Origin: Deltaproteobacteria bacterium
Lineage (GTDB): Bacteria > Bdellovibrionota > UBA1018 > UBA923
DNA length: 16,113 nt
NCBI GenBank assembly: GCA_016194725.1
Contig: JACQAW010000475.1
Coordinates: 1-16,113 of the forward strand
Direction of reading: 5' to 3'
Below are positions 6,230-13,206 of this stretch, in pieces (the first letter of the stretch is position 1; each line of letters begins with the position of its first letter). The translations under genes and the position numbers were made by a program. Below the pieces are notes generated by a model, which was not told where the DNA came from, searched no databases, and was given only the letters and a program-made list of their open reading frames with translations.

Positions 6230-7144
6230 ATGAACGGCTTTCTGGTCCTGGATGGTCCGACAGGCACTGAGCTCATAGCCCGCGGTTACCGGCCCGACCC
6301 CAATCTGTGGACCGCGAACGCGGCCTTCAGCGCGCCAAAACTCCTGAAAAAAATTCATTCCGATTACCTTGCCGCGGGCGCAAATATCATCACGGCGAAC
6401 ACCTTTCGAATCTCGTCCCATGCGGCGGCAAAAGCCGGAATGAGCGCCGGTGAGGCAAGGAGACTGGCACATGCCTCGGTTGCGCTGGCTACCGAAGCCA
6501 TAGAGGATTTTGACGGCGAGGGGCCGCGCTTTGTCGCGGTCGGAATCGGGCCGCTTGAGGATTGCTATCGTCCGGCACTGGTGCCTGAGCTGGCCGTGCT
6601 GGAACGGGTTCACTTCGAAACGATGGGATGGCTGTCCGAAACCGGCTGCGATTTGGCGATCGCCGAAACCATGGGCAGTGCGCGCGAAGCTCTGGTTGTG
6701 GTGCGAGCGGCTCGCAAAGCAGGGCTGCGTGGGGTTGCCGTGAGTTTCATTCCCGATGAAAGCGGCACCCGTCTATTAGGCGGCGATGGCTTGCTGCAGA
6801 CCGCGCGCCTGTGCGTGGAGTCCGGCGCCGAAACCATCATGGTGAACTGCGTGCATGCCGACGTTATCGAGCGTTCGCTGGCTACCCTTTCCGAGCTGAA
6901 CCAGAACGGCATTGTGCTGGGTGCGTACGCGAACGCGTCACGCATGAAGATCGGGTTCGATGGCACGGTGGAGTGGATCGCGGATGAGCGTCCGGTAGCG
7001 GTACGAGCGCAGGAATACGCAGAGCTGGCCATGAACTGGGCGGTAAAGCGCAATGTGCGCATTCTGGGCTCCTGCTGCGGCACGTCGCCGGAATACATTC
7101 GCGAGCTGGCCGCCCGTTTGAAGTCGCGGGTTGTTAAGAAATAG
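6230..7144 (+). CDS. Homocysteine S-methyltransferase-family protein
   Basis: The 304-residue protein matches the pfam S-methyl_trans/BHMT domain: DGPTGTEL at 8-15, NTFR at 57-60, the GIGP segment at 105-108 and zinc-ligand cysteines C207 (MVNCVH) and C282-C283 (GSCCGT). These three cysteines bind the zinc that activates homocysteine thiolate for methyl transfer in MetH N-domains, BHMT and MmuM. The methyl donor (S-methylmethionine, betaine or another) cannot be read from sequence, so I give no gene symbol. Only the methyltransferase domain is present; there is no cobalamin domain. The ATG lies eight bases after the ferredoxin stop with a weak AAGTGGA ribosome site. It is the last gene of the plus-strand operon and its end overlaps the convergent nadA by 11 bases. 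Confidence 0.9.
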   Translation: MNGFLVLDGPTGTELIARGYRPDPNLWTANAAFSAPKLLKKIHSDYLAAGANIITANTFRISSHAAAKAGMSAGEARRLAHASVALATEAIEDFDGEGPRFVAVGIGPLEDCYRPALVPELAVLERVHFETMGWLSETGCDLAIAETMGSAREALVVVRAARKAGLRGVAVSFIPDESGTRLLGGDGLLQTARLCVESGAETIMVNCVHADVIERSLATLSELNQNGIVLGAYANASRMKIGFDGTVEWIADERPVAVRAQEYAELAMNWAVKRNVRILGSCCGTSPEYIRELAARLKSRVVKK

Positions 7145-8054
7145 CCAGCATGCGCTCGAGGGGCTTGAGCGCCCGGGCGCGCAGGTCTTCAGACATCGTG
7201 ATCTCAGGAGTCTCATGCGCCAGGCAGTCGCGCAGCTTTTCCAGCGTATTGAGCTTCATATAGGGGCAATCATTGCAGGCGCACGCGTTGTCTGGCGGCG
7301 CGGGAATGAAATCCTTGTCAGGCGAGGCCTTTTTCATCTGATGAAGAATGCCCGATTCGGTTACGACGATGAACTGGCGGGCCGGACTGGCCTGGGTGAA
7401 TTTGAGCAGGCCCGAGGTGGAGCCGATGTAGTCGGCATGTTTGAGCACGGGCTCTTCACATTCGGGATGCGCGATGACCGGGGCGTCGGGGTACCGGGTT
7501 TTCAGCGCAACCAGCTTTTTTTCGCTGAATATCTCATGAACCACGCAGCTGCCGTTCCACAATATCATCGGCCGGCCGATCTTTTTGGCCAGATAGGCGC
7601 CCAGATTCCTGTCGGGTGCGAAGATGATGGGACGGCTCTCGTGAATGGCGCGCAAGATTTTTTCGGCGTTGCTGCTGGTGCAGATGTAATCGCTCAGCGC
7701 TTTTATTTCAGCCGAGCAGTTGATGTACGAAATCACGGCGGCCTCGGGATGCCTGGCTTTGAAGCGTCCGAAAAGGTCGGGCGGGCACGAGCTGGCCAGT
7801 GAACAGCCCGCCTTGAGGTCGGGCAGCAGCACTTTTTTCGAGGGACTCAGGATCTTGGCGGTTTCGGCCATGAAATGCACACCGGCGAACACGATCATGC
7901 TGGCATCCGTAGTGGCGGCCTTGCGCGAAAGCTCAAGGCTGTCGCCCACGAAGTCGGCCACGTCCTGAATGTCACCGTCCTGATAGTAGTGCGCAAGGAT
8001 GACGGCGTTCTTTTGCTTCTTGAGAGTCGCGATTTCGTCGAAAATATCAGGCAT
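7134..8054 (-). CDS. nadA: Quinolinate synthase A
   Basis: NadA condenses iminoaspartate with dihydroxyacetone phosphate to quinolinate in de novo NAD synthesis, using an oxygen-sensitive [4Fe-4S] cluster. The 306-residue length is typical. Diagnostic motifs: [20 protein letters not shown] (21-40), [14 protein letters not shown] (56-69), [12 protein letters not shown] (79-90), HPEC (196-199), GSTSGLL (211-217) and [17 protein letters not shown] near the C-terminus. Cluster ligands are expected to be C84, C170 and one cysteine of the 258-263 CACNDC group. It follows the SIS gene by 18 bases with an AAGG ribosome site 11 nt before the ATG, so it is the last gene of the glycosyltransferase-SIS-nadA unit. 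No nadB or nadC is visible in the window. The 3' end overlaps the convergent methyltransferase gene. Confidence 0.96.
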   Translation of the reverse strand: MPDIFDEIATLKKQKNAVILAHYYQDGDIQDVADFVGDSLELSRKAATTDASMIVFAGVHFMAETAKILSPSKKVLLPDLKAGCSLASSCPPDLFGRFKARHPEAAVISYINCSAEIKALSDYICTSSNAEKILRAIHESRPIIFAPDRNLGAYLAKKIGRPMILWNGSCVVHEIFSEKKLVALKTRYPDAPVIAHPECEEPVLKHADYIGSTSGLLKFTQASPARQFIVVTESGILHQMKKASPDKDFIPAPPDNACACNDCPYMKLNTLEKLRDCLAHETPEITMSEDLRARALKPLERMLAIS

Positions 8055-8072
8055 GGTAATAGTCGCCTTGTA

Positions 8073-9158
8073 TCACAGTTCCGAGCGCAAACGGGCTTCT
8101 TCGTATCGGGGGTCGTCGCGCCGATTCAAATCCGGGTTGAGATTCCAGAGTTTCGCGGTTGCAACGCAAAGCACCTGGCCCCAGTATAGCGGCAGCAGGG
8201 CCTGCCAGGCCAGGTTGAGCTTCGCCGCGGCAGTGCTGATGGGTTTGGCCCACGATGGCGCCACGACCAGCACGCCCACGGCTTCGGCAGCGGTGCGGCA
8301 GCTCTGCAGCCGTTCATGATAAAGCAGACGGGCCATGGGCTTTTCGCGCGTGCCTTCGAAAGGCTGCAGCAGCACCAGCGTGTCTTCTTCGTCGACGCTG
8401 GCCAACGGGCCGTGCAGGAACTCTTCAGCATTGTACGAGTGCGCGGGCACGTGCATGATTTCGCGCGCCTTGAGCGCAAGCTCGAGCGCCATGGCGTGAA
8501 AGGGGCCGCCACCCACCCAGTGCAGGCCCGCGCCCCGGGTAATGATTCCGCCCAGCGCCTCGCCCAGCTCTTCGGTATCGTCGCTTACCGCCTGCAGCAG
8601 AACCGCAGCCATTTCGCGCTCTGCGCGCAGGCTTTTGGCCGCTTTTGCCGGCACCAGCGCGGCGATGATTTCCGAGGCCGCGGCCATGGCCGAAATGAGA
8701 CTCATGGTATGGGCGCACGAAACTTCCTGCGGCGACGTATAAATGAACGGATGTTTGCCTGTCGGCGCAGCTTCGCCTGAAATCAGGATGTGGCGGTGTT
8801 TGGCAACCGCATCGAGCAGCTTTTTCGTGAGCGAGCGGTTGCCGCGATGGGAAATGACCACGAGCAGCTCGTGCTTGCCCACCGAGGTCAGGTAGTCGCC
8901 CAGTAAAAAGTCCCAGGCGCTGATGGCGCGGCTTGGAATTTTTCCACCGCTCTGAAGCCGGCACAGCCAGCTTGCCCAAAGACCGCAGTTGTACGAGGTG
9001 CCCGTGCCGATAAAAGTGATCGACGTCGCGCCACGCAGCGCTGCCGCGGCTTTCGCTGGAATTCTTTCAGACCAGTTCAGGCCCAGCAGGCCGGACTGCT
9101 GATCCATGGCTTTTTCCGTCTCGCTCAAGGGTTTATTGGGCAGGGTTATTTGTGGCAT
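8073..9158 (-). CDS. Double-SIS-domain protein (GlmS isomerase-like/AgaS-like)
   Basis: The 361-residue protein consists of two SIS (sugar isomerase) domains, the fold that binds phosphosugars. The first, about 45-165, has GTGTSYNCG (51-59) and a SHRGNRS phosphate loop (103-109). The second, about 205-340, has GGGPFHAMALELALK and EEFLHGP, whose Glu and His correspond to catalytic residues of the isomerase half of glucosamine-6-phosphate synthase. The N-terminal glutaminase domain of GlmS is absent, so it is more like AgaS-type deaminase/isomerases or the GlmS isomerase half alone; the substrate is probably an amino-sugar phosphate. It starts 20 bases after the glycosyltransferase stop with a weak GAGAA ribosome site, and nadA follows by 18 bases. 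The operon context suggests a role in amino-sugar supply for a glycan or glycoconjugate. Confidence 0.88.
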   Translation of the reverse strand: MPQITLPNKPLSETEKAMDQQSGLLGLNWSERIPAKAAAALRGATSITFIGTGTSYNCGLWASWLCRLQSGGKIPSRAISAWDFLLGDYLTSVGKHELLVVISHRGNRSLTKKLLDAVAKHRHILISGEAAPTGKHPFIYTSPQEVSCAHTMSLISAMAAASEIIAALVPAKAAKSLRAEREMAAVLLQAVSDDTEELGEALGGIITRGAGLHWVGGGPFHAMALELALKAREIMHVPAHSYNAEEFLHGPLASVDEEDTLVLLQPFEGTREKPMARLLYHERLQSCRTAAEAVGVLVVAPSWAKPISTAAAKLNLAWQALLPLYWGQVLCVATAKLWNLNPDLNRRDDPRYEEARLRSEL

Positions 9159-9178
9159 AGGCGGTTTTTCTCGCGTTT

Positions 9179-10180
9179 TTATGGTGATGTCCAGGGAAGT
9201 AAACTTCTGGCCGACAGGCCGGCGCCCCGGTCGAGGGTATGGGGGTTATCCACAGAATTGTCCCCAATTCGGCCCGTGCGCAAGACCGATTCATAATAGC
9301 CCAGATAGGCCTGCGCCATCTGACGATCGGAAAACCCTTCATAGATTCTCTGACGGCAGCGTTCGGGCGAAAAACGCCCGGGGTCTTTGAGTGCGTCGAC
9401 CAGGTCGCGCCCATTGGCGCTGAGCACGCCGACGTCGGGAGTGATAATCTCGGGCAGCGAGCCATAGGGCGTGCCCAGCACGGCGCAGCCACTGGCCAGC
9501 GCTTCGGTAATCGCGATGCCGAAGGGCTCGTGCCAGCGCACAGGAAAAAGCAGGGCCCTGGCCCGCGACAGCACCTCGCGTTTTTCGGCGTCGCCGACCA
9601 TGCCTCGGTAATGCACGCCGCGAATGGCGGGTACGAGGCGTTGCAGCCCGAGCGGCCAGTCCCGGCTGCCCAGCACTTCAAGACGCAAGCCGGCACCGCG
9701 CGCGACGGCGATGGCGCCCGCAAGATTTTTTACCTTCCACGAAGCCTTTGCCAGGAAGACGACATAATTTTCGCGGTCAACCGCGCACGTATAATCCTCG
9801 GGGTCGAGCCCGTTGAATACAAAATGCCTGGCAGCGTGGTTTTCGGCGTGTTTGCGGGAAATGAAAAGCGTATTGGCGTGAAAAAGTTCTCCCGTTTGGC
9901 CATTACCCTCGATGGTCACGACGAACGGACGCCGGGGAGAGGGATTTGGCGTCGCCCACAGGTGCAGGAGGTCGACATCGCCCGGAACCAGGCTTTCCCA
10001 GGCAACGCCCTCCTGATAAGGAATGAAGCGCGTGCCGGGAACGTTGCTTCCCGGCTGCGCAACAAGCGTGGTTTGGTGGCCCAGCCGGTTCAGGGCCCGG
10101 GCCAGCCAATATATGATGCGTTCAGTGCCGCCATATTTCGCCGGCGGAATAAGCGCATTGTGACAGAGCGCAATATGCAT
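9179..10180 (-). CDS. Family-4 glycosyltransferase (GT-B fold)
   Basis: The product from ATG 10180 has 333 residues and begins MHIALCHNALIPPAKYGGTE, a classic GT4 N-terminus with the Gly-Gly-Thr turn at 17-19. The nucleotide-sugar half contains LAKASWKVKN (Lys151 likely binds donor phosphate) and E218-PFGIAIT-E226, the E-x7-E motif of GT-B retaining enzymes. It should transfer a sugar from an activated donor to a cell-surface glycan or lipid at the cytoplasmic side; the substrate is unknown. The frame stays open for a further 80 codons upstream, but that part is basic, low in family resemblance and antisense to the divergent oxidoreductase gene, so I reject it. No Shine-Dalgarno precedes the ATG; a promoter ends so close to it that the mRNA may be leaderless. 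First gene of the GT-SIS-nadA unit. Confidence 0.9.
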   Translation of the reverse strand: MHIALCHNALIPPAKYGGTERIIYWLARALNRLGHQTTLVAQPGSNVPGTRFIPYQEGVAWESLVPGDVDLLHLWATPNPSPRRPFVVTIEGNGQTGELFHANTLFISRKHAENHAARHFVFNGLDPEDYTCAVDRENYVVFLAKASWKVKNLAGAIAVARGAGLRLEVLGSRDWPLGLQRLVPAIRGVHYRGMVGDAEKREVLSRARALLFPVRWHEPFGIAITEALASGCAVLGTPYGSLPEIITPDVGVLSANGRDLVDALKDPGRFSPERCRQRIYEGFSDRQMAQAYLGYYESVLRTGRIGDNSVDNPHTLDRGAGLSARSLLPWTSP

Positions 10181-10188
10181 GTCCGGTG

Positions 10189-10217
10189 ACAATAACAAAT
10201 GAAGTGGTAAGTGTCTT
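10189..10217 (-). promoter_or_regulatory. Candidate promoter of the glycosyltransferase operon
   Basis: Read on the minus strand, AAGACA (10217-10212) and TATTGT (10194-10189) are 17 nt apart, each matching the sigma-70 consensus at 4 of 6 positions. The predicted start, about 7 nt downstream near 10182, is almost at the ATG (10180), consistent with leaderless or near-leaderless translation. It lies in the 39-bp gap with the divergent oxidoreductase gene. Confidence 0.4.
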
Positions 10218-10219
10218 GT

Positions 10220-11269
10220 ATGGACCCCATAGAAATTATCGGTGGCGGACTTTCGGGGCTGGCGGCGGCAGTGGTTCTTGCGCGCCAGGGGCAGGCCGTG
10301 ACGATTTTTGAGAAGAAACGTTATCCGTGCGTCAAGCTTTGCGGCGAGTTTTTGTCTCCTGAGGGATTGGTGGCGCTGGGCCGAGTTTCGCAGTGCCCGT
10401 TGCCCGAGCTGGTGACTCAATTGGAGCTGCGGCCTACGAAAAAATTTTCCTGGGTCAGCCGCCGCGGGCGCACGTTAAGCGTGGATTTGGAGCCCGGGGG
10501 CTGGGCGGTACGCCGGGACGTGCTTGATCCGTGGCTTGCGACGCTGGCTTCGGGCCTTGGCGCCGAGGTGAGGTTTGGAGCCGCGGGTGAGCCAACCGCG
10601 CCTCGCCAGCTGTGGGCCACCGGCAAGGAGCACTCCGGGCTAAAGAGCCCCTATTTCGCGATCAAGGGCTATGTGCGGGAATCGGAAAACGGCAAAGACG
10701 TGCTGCACGGCCGGGACATCGTACTTTATCAGCTGCGTGGCGGATATATAGGATTCACACGCATGCAGGACGGTGCGCTTTCCTATTGCGCCCTGTTTGA
10801 CAGGGCCCGCACCGATGCGGCCTGGCGCTATACGAACTGGGATCAGCTTTGCGCGGGGGTTTTTACGACGAACTCCGAGCTGCGACGCTGGGCGCCCGGG
10901 GCCCGAGTGCTGCTTGCAAGTCACGTAGGGGCGGCGATGTTCGACTTCGAAACCCGGGCGGCCGTGCGTGAAGGCCGCTGGTATGCTGGTGATGCCGTTC
11001 AGCTGGTGCCGCCATTCGTGGGCGACGGCATGTCGATGGCCATTGAGGGCGGCGAGCTCGCGGCACGCGCATTGCTGCTGGGCCAGTCGGCGGCGGAGTA
11101 CCAGGCGGCCTGGCGGAAGCATTTCGCGCCGCGCGTGCGAACTGCGAAAATGCTGCACCCTTTGCTATGGATGAAGTTTGCGCATGAGCCGGCGATATCC
11201 ATACTGCGCAGGATGCCAGGGGTCGTACAGTGGCTGTACGCCCAGACCAGGGGCGATTACGCTGCCTGA
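10220..11269 (+). CDS. FAD-dependent oxidoreductase, geranylgeranyl-reductase-like
   Basis: From ATG 10220 the product has 349 residues. The N-terminus carries a Rossmann dinucleotide motif, IIGGGLSGLAAAVVLARQG with G8, G10 and G13, and Glu31 (IFEK) for the FAD ribose. CGEFLSP follows at 41-47. A second FAD contact, YAGDAVQLVPPFVGDGMSMA with G257-D258, lies near the C-terminus. This arrangement is typical of the geranylgeranyl reductase/aromatic hydroxylase superfamily of FAD enzymes that act on lipid or polyketide substrates; relatives are often near type III polyketide synthases, but none is visible here. GTG 10211 would add three residues; neither start has a good ribosome site and I chose the ATG for its spacing from GAAGTGG. 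The last 13 bases overlap the convergent receiver gene. Confidence 0.85.
   Translation: MDPIEIIGGGLSGLAAAVVLARQGQAVTIFEKKRYPCVKLCGEFLSPEGLVALGRVSQCPLPELVTQLELRPTKKFSWVSRRGRTLSVDLEPGGWAVRRDVLDPWLATLASGLGAEVRFGAAGEPTAPRQLWATGKEHSGLKSPYFAIKGYVRESENGKDVLHGRDIVLYQLRGGYIGFTRMQDGALSYCALFDRARTDAAWRYTNWDQLCAGVFTTNSELRRWAPGARVLLASHVGAAMFDFETRAAVREGRWYAGDAVQLVPPFVGDGMSMAIEGGELAARALLLGQSAAEYQAAWRKHFAPRVRTAKMLHPLLWMKFAHEPAISILRRMPGVVQWLYAQTRGDYAA
11224..11240. repeat. Perfect 7-bp dyad inside the end of the oxidoreductase gene
   Basis: CGTACAG-tgg-CTGTACG is a perfect inverted repeat with a 3-nt spacer. It lies within coding sequence for VQWLY, and 17 bases past the stop of the minus-strand receiver gene, where it could form a hairpin in that transcript. 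No T tract follows, so termination is not strongly indicated; a protein-binding site or chance is equally possible. Confidence 0.35.
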
Positions 11270-11661
11270 TCGGATTTTGCGAGCAGGCGTCGCATTAACG
11301 GGAACAACGAGCGCTCAAAATCGATGGGCTTCGTGATGAATCCGGCAAACCCCGCGGACTTCGCCTGTACTTCGAACTCCCAGAGATTGTGGGCCGTAAC
11401 GGCGATGCAGACCAGGTCGGCGCAGCCCGGAGCCGATCGCAAGGCTTTGAAGACTTCGAAACCGTCTTCGCCATTCAACGTGAGATCGAGCAAAACCAGG
11501 TCGGGGCGCACCCGCGTGACGAGCTCAAGCGCCTCAAGGCCGGTTGCCGCGGTTTCGACCACGAGCTCTGCATCAGGCGTGGCAAGCGCTTGTTCCGCCT
11601 CCAGAACCATTTTCAGCACCTCACGAATGCTTTCATCGTCTTCAATCAGCAGAACGCGCAT
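11257..11661 (-). CDS. Single-domain response regulator (REC only)
   Basis: This 134-residue protein is a complete CheY-like receiver with no output domain. Conserved residues are present: acidic D8 and D9, phosphoacceptor D59 in LVLLDLTLNGEDGFEV, T89 in IAVTAHN and K111 in FITKPID. It should be phosphorylated by a histidine kinase and act through protein contacts; no kinase is encoded nearby. It lies 50 bases after the REC-HD-GYP gene in the same orientation, so the two may be cotranscribed and may share a kinase. The ATG has no clear Shine-Dalgarno. The 3' end overlaps the convergent oxidoreductase gene by 13 bases. Confidence 0.92.
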   Translation of the reverse strand: MRVLLIEDDESIREVLKMVLEAEQALATPDAELVVETAATGLEALELVTRVRPDLVLLDLTLNGEDGFEVFKALRSAPGCADLVCIAVTAHNLWEFEVQAKSAGFAGFITKPIDFERSLFPLMRRLLAKSDQAA

Positions 11662-11711
11662 ACGTGGATTACGCCGAACTTTTCGATACCCGTCAAGTCA
11701 CGGAACGTCAG

Positions 11712-13049
11712 CTAGCTTGCTACCGCGGTATTGACCAGCGAGTTCGTGATGGCCTTGATGATTACTTTAAAATTGCCTTTGGAATAGCTGTCGCCCAGCC
11801 GATTCACGAACAGCGACAGGTCGGCACCCGCGCCGTGTCCCGCGTAAAAATCGACCAGCTCGTGCGCCACGATAAAGACCGCCGCCAGCGGATTGATTTT
11901 CGTGTGGTCAAGCTGCGACATGCCGGTGCCGTCGGGCTTGTCGTGGTGCTGCAAAATGATGAGGTCGACGTCAGGCGGCATGTCTTTGAGCTCTTTGACC
12001 AGCTTGGCGCCGGTTTCGCAGTGGACCATGAATTCCTTTACTTCCTTTTCGGTGAAGCGGTGCCGCTGCAGCATCAGCTCGTCGGCATTTTGCAGCTTTG
12101 CCATATCGGGGTTCGTCATGCTGATGTCATGCAGAAAGGCGGCAAACGAAAGTTTAAGAAAAGTCGGTCCCGACGTCCAGCCCAGCAGTGACGCTATGCC
12201 ACAGGATACGTGGGCTACCGCGACGCTGTGGGTGGCAATATAGCTTTGGCTCTTCGGCATCTCGATGTCAAAAGGGCGATGGCGTTCCAGATCGCGCACG
12301 ATGCTTTTGAGTGCCAGGCTCACGCTTACCTTGGTCAGCTCGTGGGCCTGGGGCGTAAAGCCCAGTCGCGAGTTGACCTCCTGAATAACTTCGACCGAGG
12401 CACCGGCAATAAGCAGCGCATCTTCGGGCAGCGGGTCGCTTTCGAGCACCTTGGTCAAATTTGCCGTAAGGGAGCTGAGAAAGGCGTCGCAGTCGCTGCT
12501 CTTAAGATAGAGATGCTCGACGGTCTTGGACTTGAAACGCTCAAAGTCGCTGATGTCGAATACATCGCCTTTGCGGAAAATTTTTACGAACTTGCCTTCC
12601 GACAATCTGATGTACAGGTCCTGCGAAAGCAGCCCGTACTTTAAAATCACGCTGGTCTTGACCTTGCAATAGCCGTCGCCTTGCAGGGATTTGCCCAGAT
12701 TCAGGCTCTCGATGATCTTTTTGAGAGGCTTGAATATATCCGGCTTGGCCACGAAACCGGCAATCGGATACTCCCGGAAAATAGGATAGCTGTCGGCAGC
12801 GTACGCGCTGACAAGTATGAAAGGCGTTTTAAGCGACTTCGACAAAAGATAGCGGTAAACGTCTTCGCCGGTGCCGTTAGGCATGGCGTAGTCGGACACG
12901 ATGCAGTCGAAAGGGGGTGACGACTCGATGGTTCGAATCGCGTCGTTGCCACTTGCCGCCTGCGACACCTGCGCCGTGAACTGGCTCTCAAGCGTGAAGC
13001 AGATCAGGTCGCGTAAATCTTCTTCGTCTTCGATGACTAATATGCGCAT
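11712..13049 (-). CDS. Response regulator with an unorthodox HD-GYP output domain
   Basis: The 445-residue protein has an N-terminal receiver (1-120; E7/D8, phosphoacceptor D53 in IVSDYAMPNG, K102 in AKPD), a middle domain (about 128-200) with YIRLSEGKFVKIFRKGDVFD and HLYLK, and a C-terminal HD domain (about 265-430). HD-GYP enzymes hydrolyse cyclic di-GMP with a metal centre. Here H274, H307-D308, H343 and H368-H369 are present, but HDxxK has become HDISM and the signature HHExxDGxGYP has become HHDKPDGTGMS. Metal ligands are therefore largely retained while the Lys and the GYP triad are lost. A Bdellovibrio HD-GYP protein with an altered GYP motif is structurally known to bind metals, so activity is uncertain rather than excluded. 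The protein may be a hydrolase, a binder or a scaffold. The ATG has only weak ribosome-site complementarity. Confidence 0.9.
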   Translation of the reverse strand: MRILVIEDEEDLRDLICFTLESQFTAQVSQAASGNDAIRTIESSPPFDCIVSDYAMPNGTGEDVYRYLLSKSLKTPFILVSAYAADSYPIFREYPIAGFVAKPDIFKPLKKIIESLNLGKSLQGDGYCKVKTSVILKYGLLSQDLYIRLSEGKFVKIFRKGDVFDISDFERFKSKTVEHLYLKSSDCDAFLSSLTANLTKVLESDPLPEDALLIAGASVEVIQEVNSRLGFTPQAHELTKVSVSLALKSIVRDLERHRPFDIEMPKSQSYIATHSVAVAHVSCGIASLLGWTSGPTFLKLSFAAFLHDISMTNPDMAKLQNADELMLQRHRFTEKEVKEFMVHCETGAKLVKELKDMPPDVDLIILQHHDKPDGTGMSQLDHTKINPLAAVFIVAHELVDFYAGHGAGADLSLFVNRLGDSYSKGNFKVIIKAITNSLVNTAVAS

Positions 13050-13085
13050 AAGTTGGTGAGAACCCCGGGAAATGTGGCTGATTTC

Positions 13086-13091
13086 ATTCTA
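13086..13091 (-). promoter_or_regulatory. Candidate -10 element for the REC-HD-GYP gene
   Basis: Minus-strand TAGAAT matches the -10 consensus at 5 of 6 positions and would give a leader of about 30 nt before ATG 13049. The -35 is poor (TGAACT at 16-nt spacing, 3 of 6), which suggests a weak or activated promoter. A 21-bp dyad lies directly upstream. Confidence 0.4.
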
Positions 13092-13113
13092 CGCGCTCTG
13101 GCCCTGCAGTTCA

Positions 13114-13134
13114 CCTGTGTACTTTGTACGCAGG
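13114..13134. promoter_or_regulatory. Dyad upstream of the REC-HD-GYP gene, candidate operator
   Basis: CCTGTGTAC-ttt-GTACGCAGG has 9-bp arms with a single T/G mismatch around a 3-nt centre. It sits 65-85 bases before the start of the response-regulator gene and just upstream of the candidate -10, the right place for a regulator. The core TAC-N3-GTA resembles the LexA box I recall for Bdellovibrio (TTAC-N3-GTAA), but other regulators bind similar dyads. Confidence 0.45.
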
Positions 13135-13206
13135 CGGCAGAATCGACTGGCATACCCTTGTGCTGTAAAACCGCTGCTTTGGGCCCGCTTGAAATCAAGC
13201 ATCCGC
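13135..13206. other. Remainder of the gap between the REC-HD-GYP gene and the large exported-protein gene
   Basis: Beyond the stop of the large minus-strand gene there is a short hairpin, GCTTG-attt-CAAGC (13190-13203 region on the minus strand), followed by a GGGCCC palindrome. No U tract follows, so evidence for termination is weak. Nothing else is recognisable. Confidence 0.35.

Noticed and set aside
7131..7802. Plus-strand frame opposite nadA
   Set aside because: NadA motifs are unmistakable on the minus strand; the opposite frame shows none.
9239..10189. Plus-strand frame of 316 codons opposite the glycosyltransferase
   Set aside because: It is antisense to a well-matched GT4 sequence with the E-x7-E motif, and has no ribosome site or domain.
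10181..10420. 80-codon upstream extension of the glycosyltransferase
   Set aside because: The extension is antisense to the oxidoreductase N-terminus, basic and unlike GT4 proteins, and the family N-terminus begins exactly at Met 10180.
11544..12191. Plus-strand frame of 215 codons across the two response-regulator genes
   Set aside because: It is antisense to the HD domain and receiver on the minus strand, with no supporting start signal.
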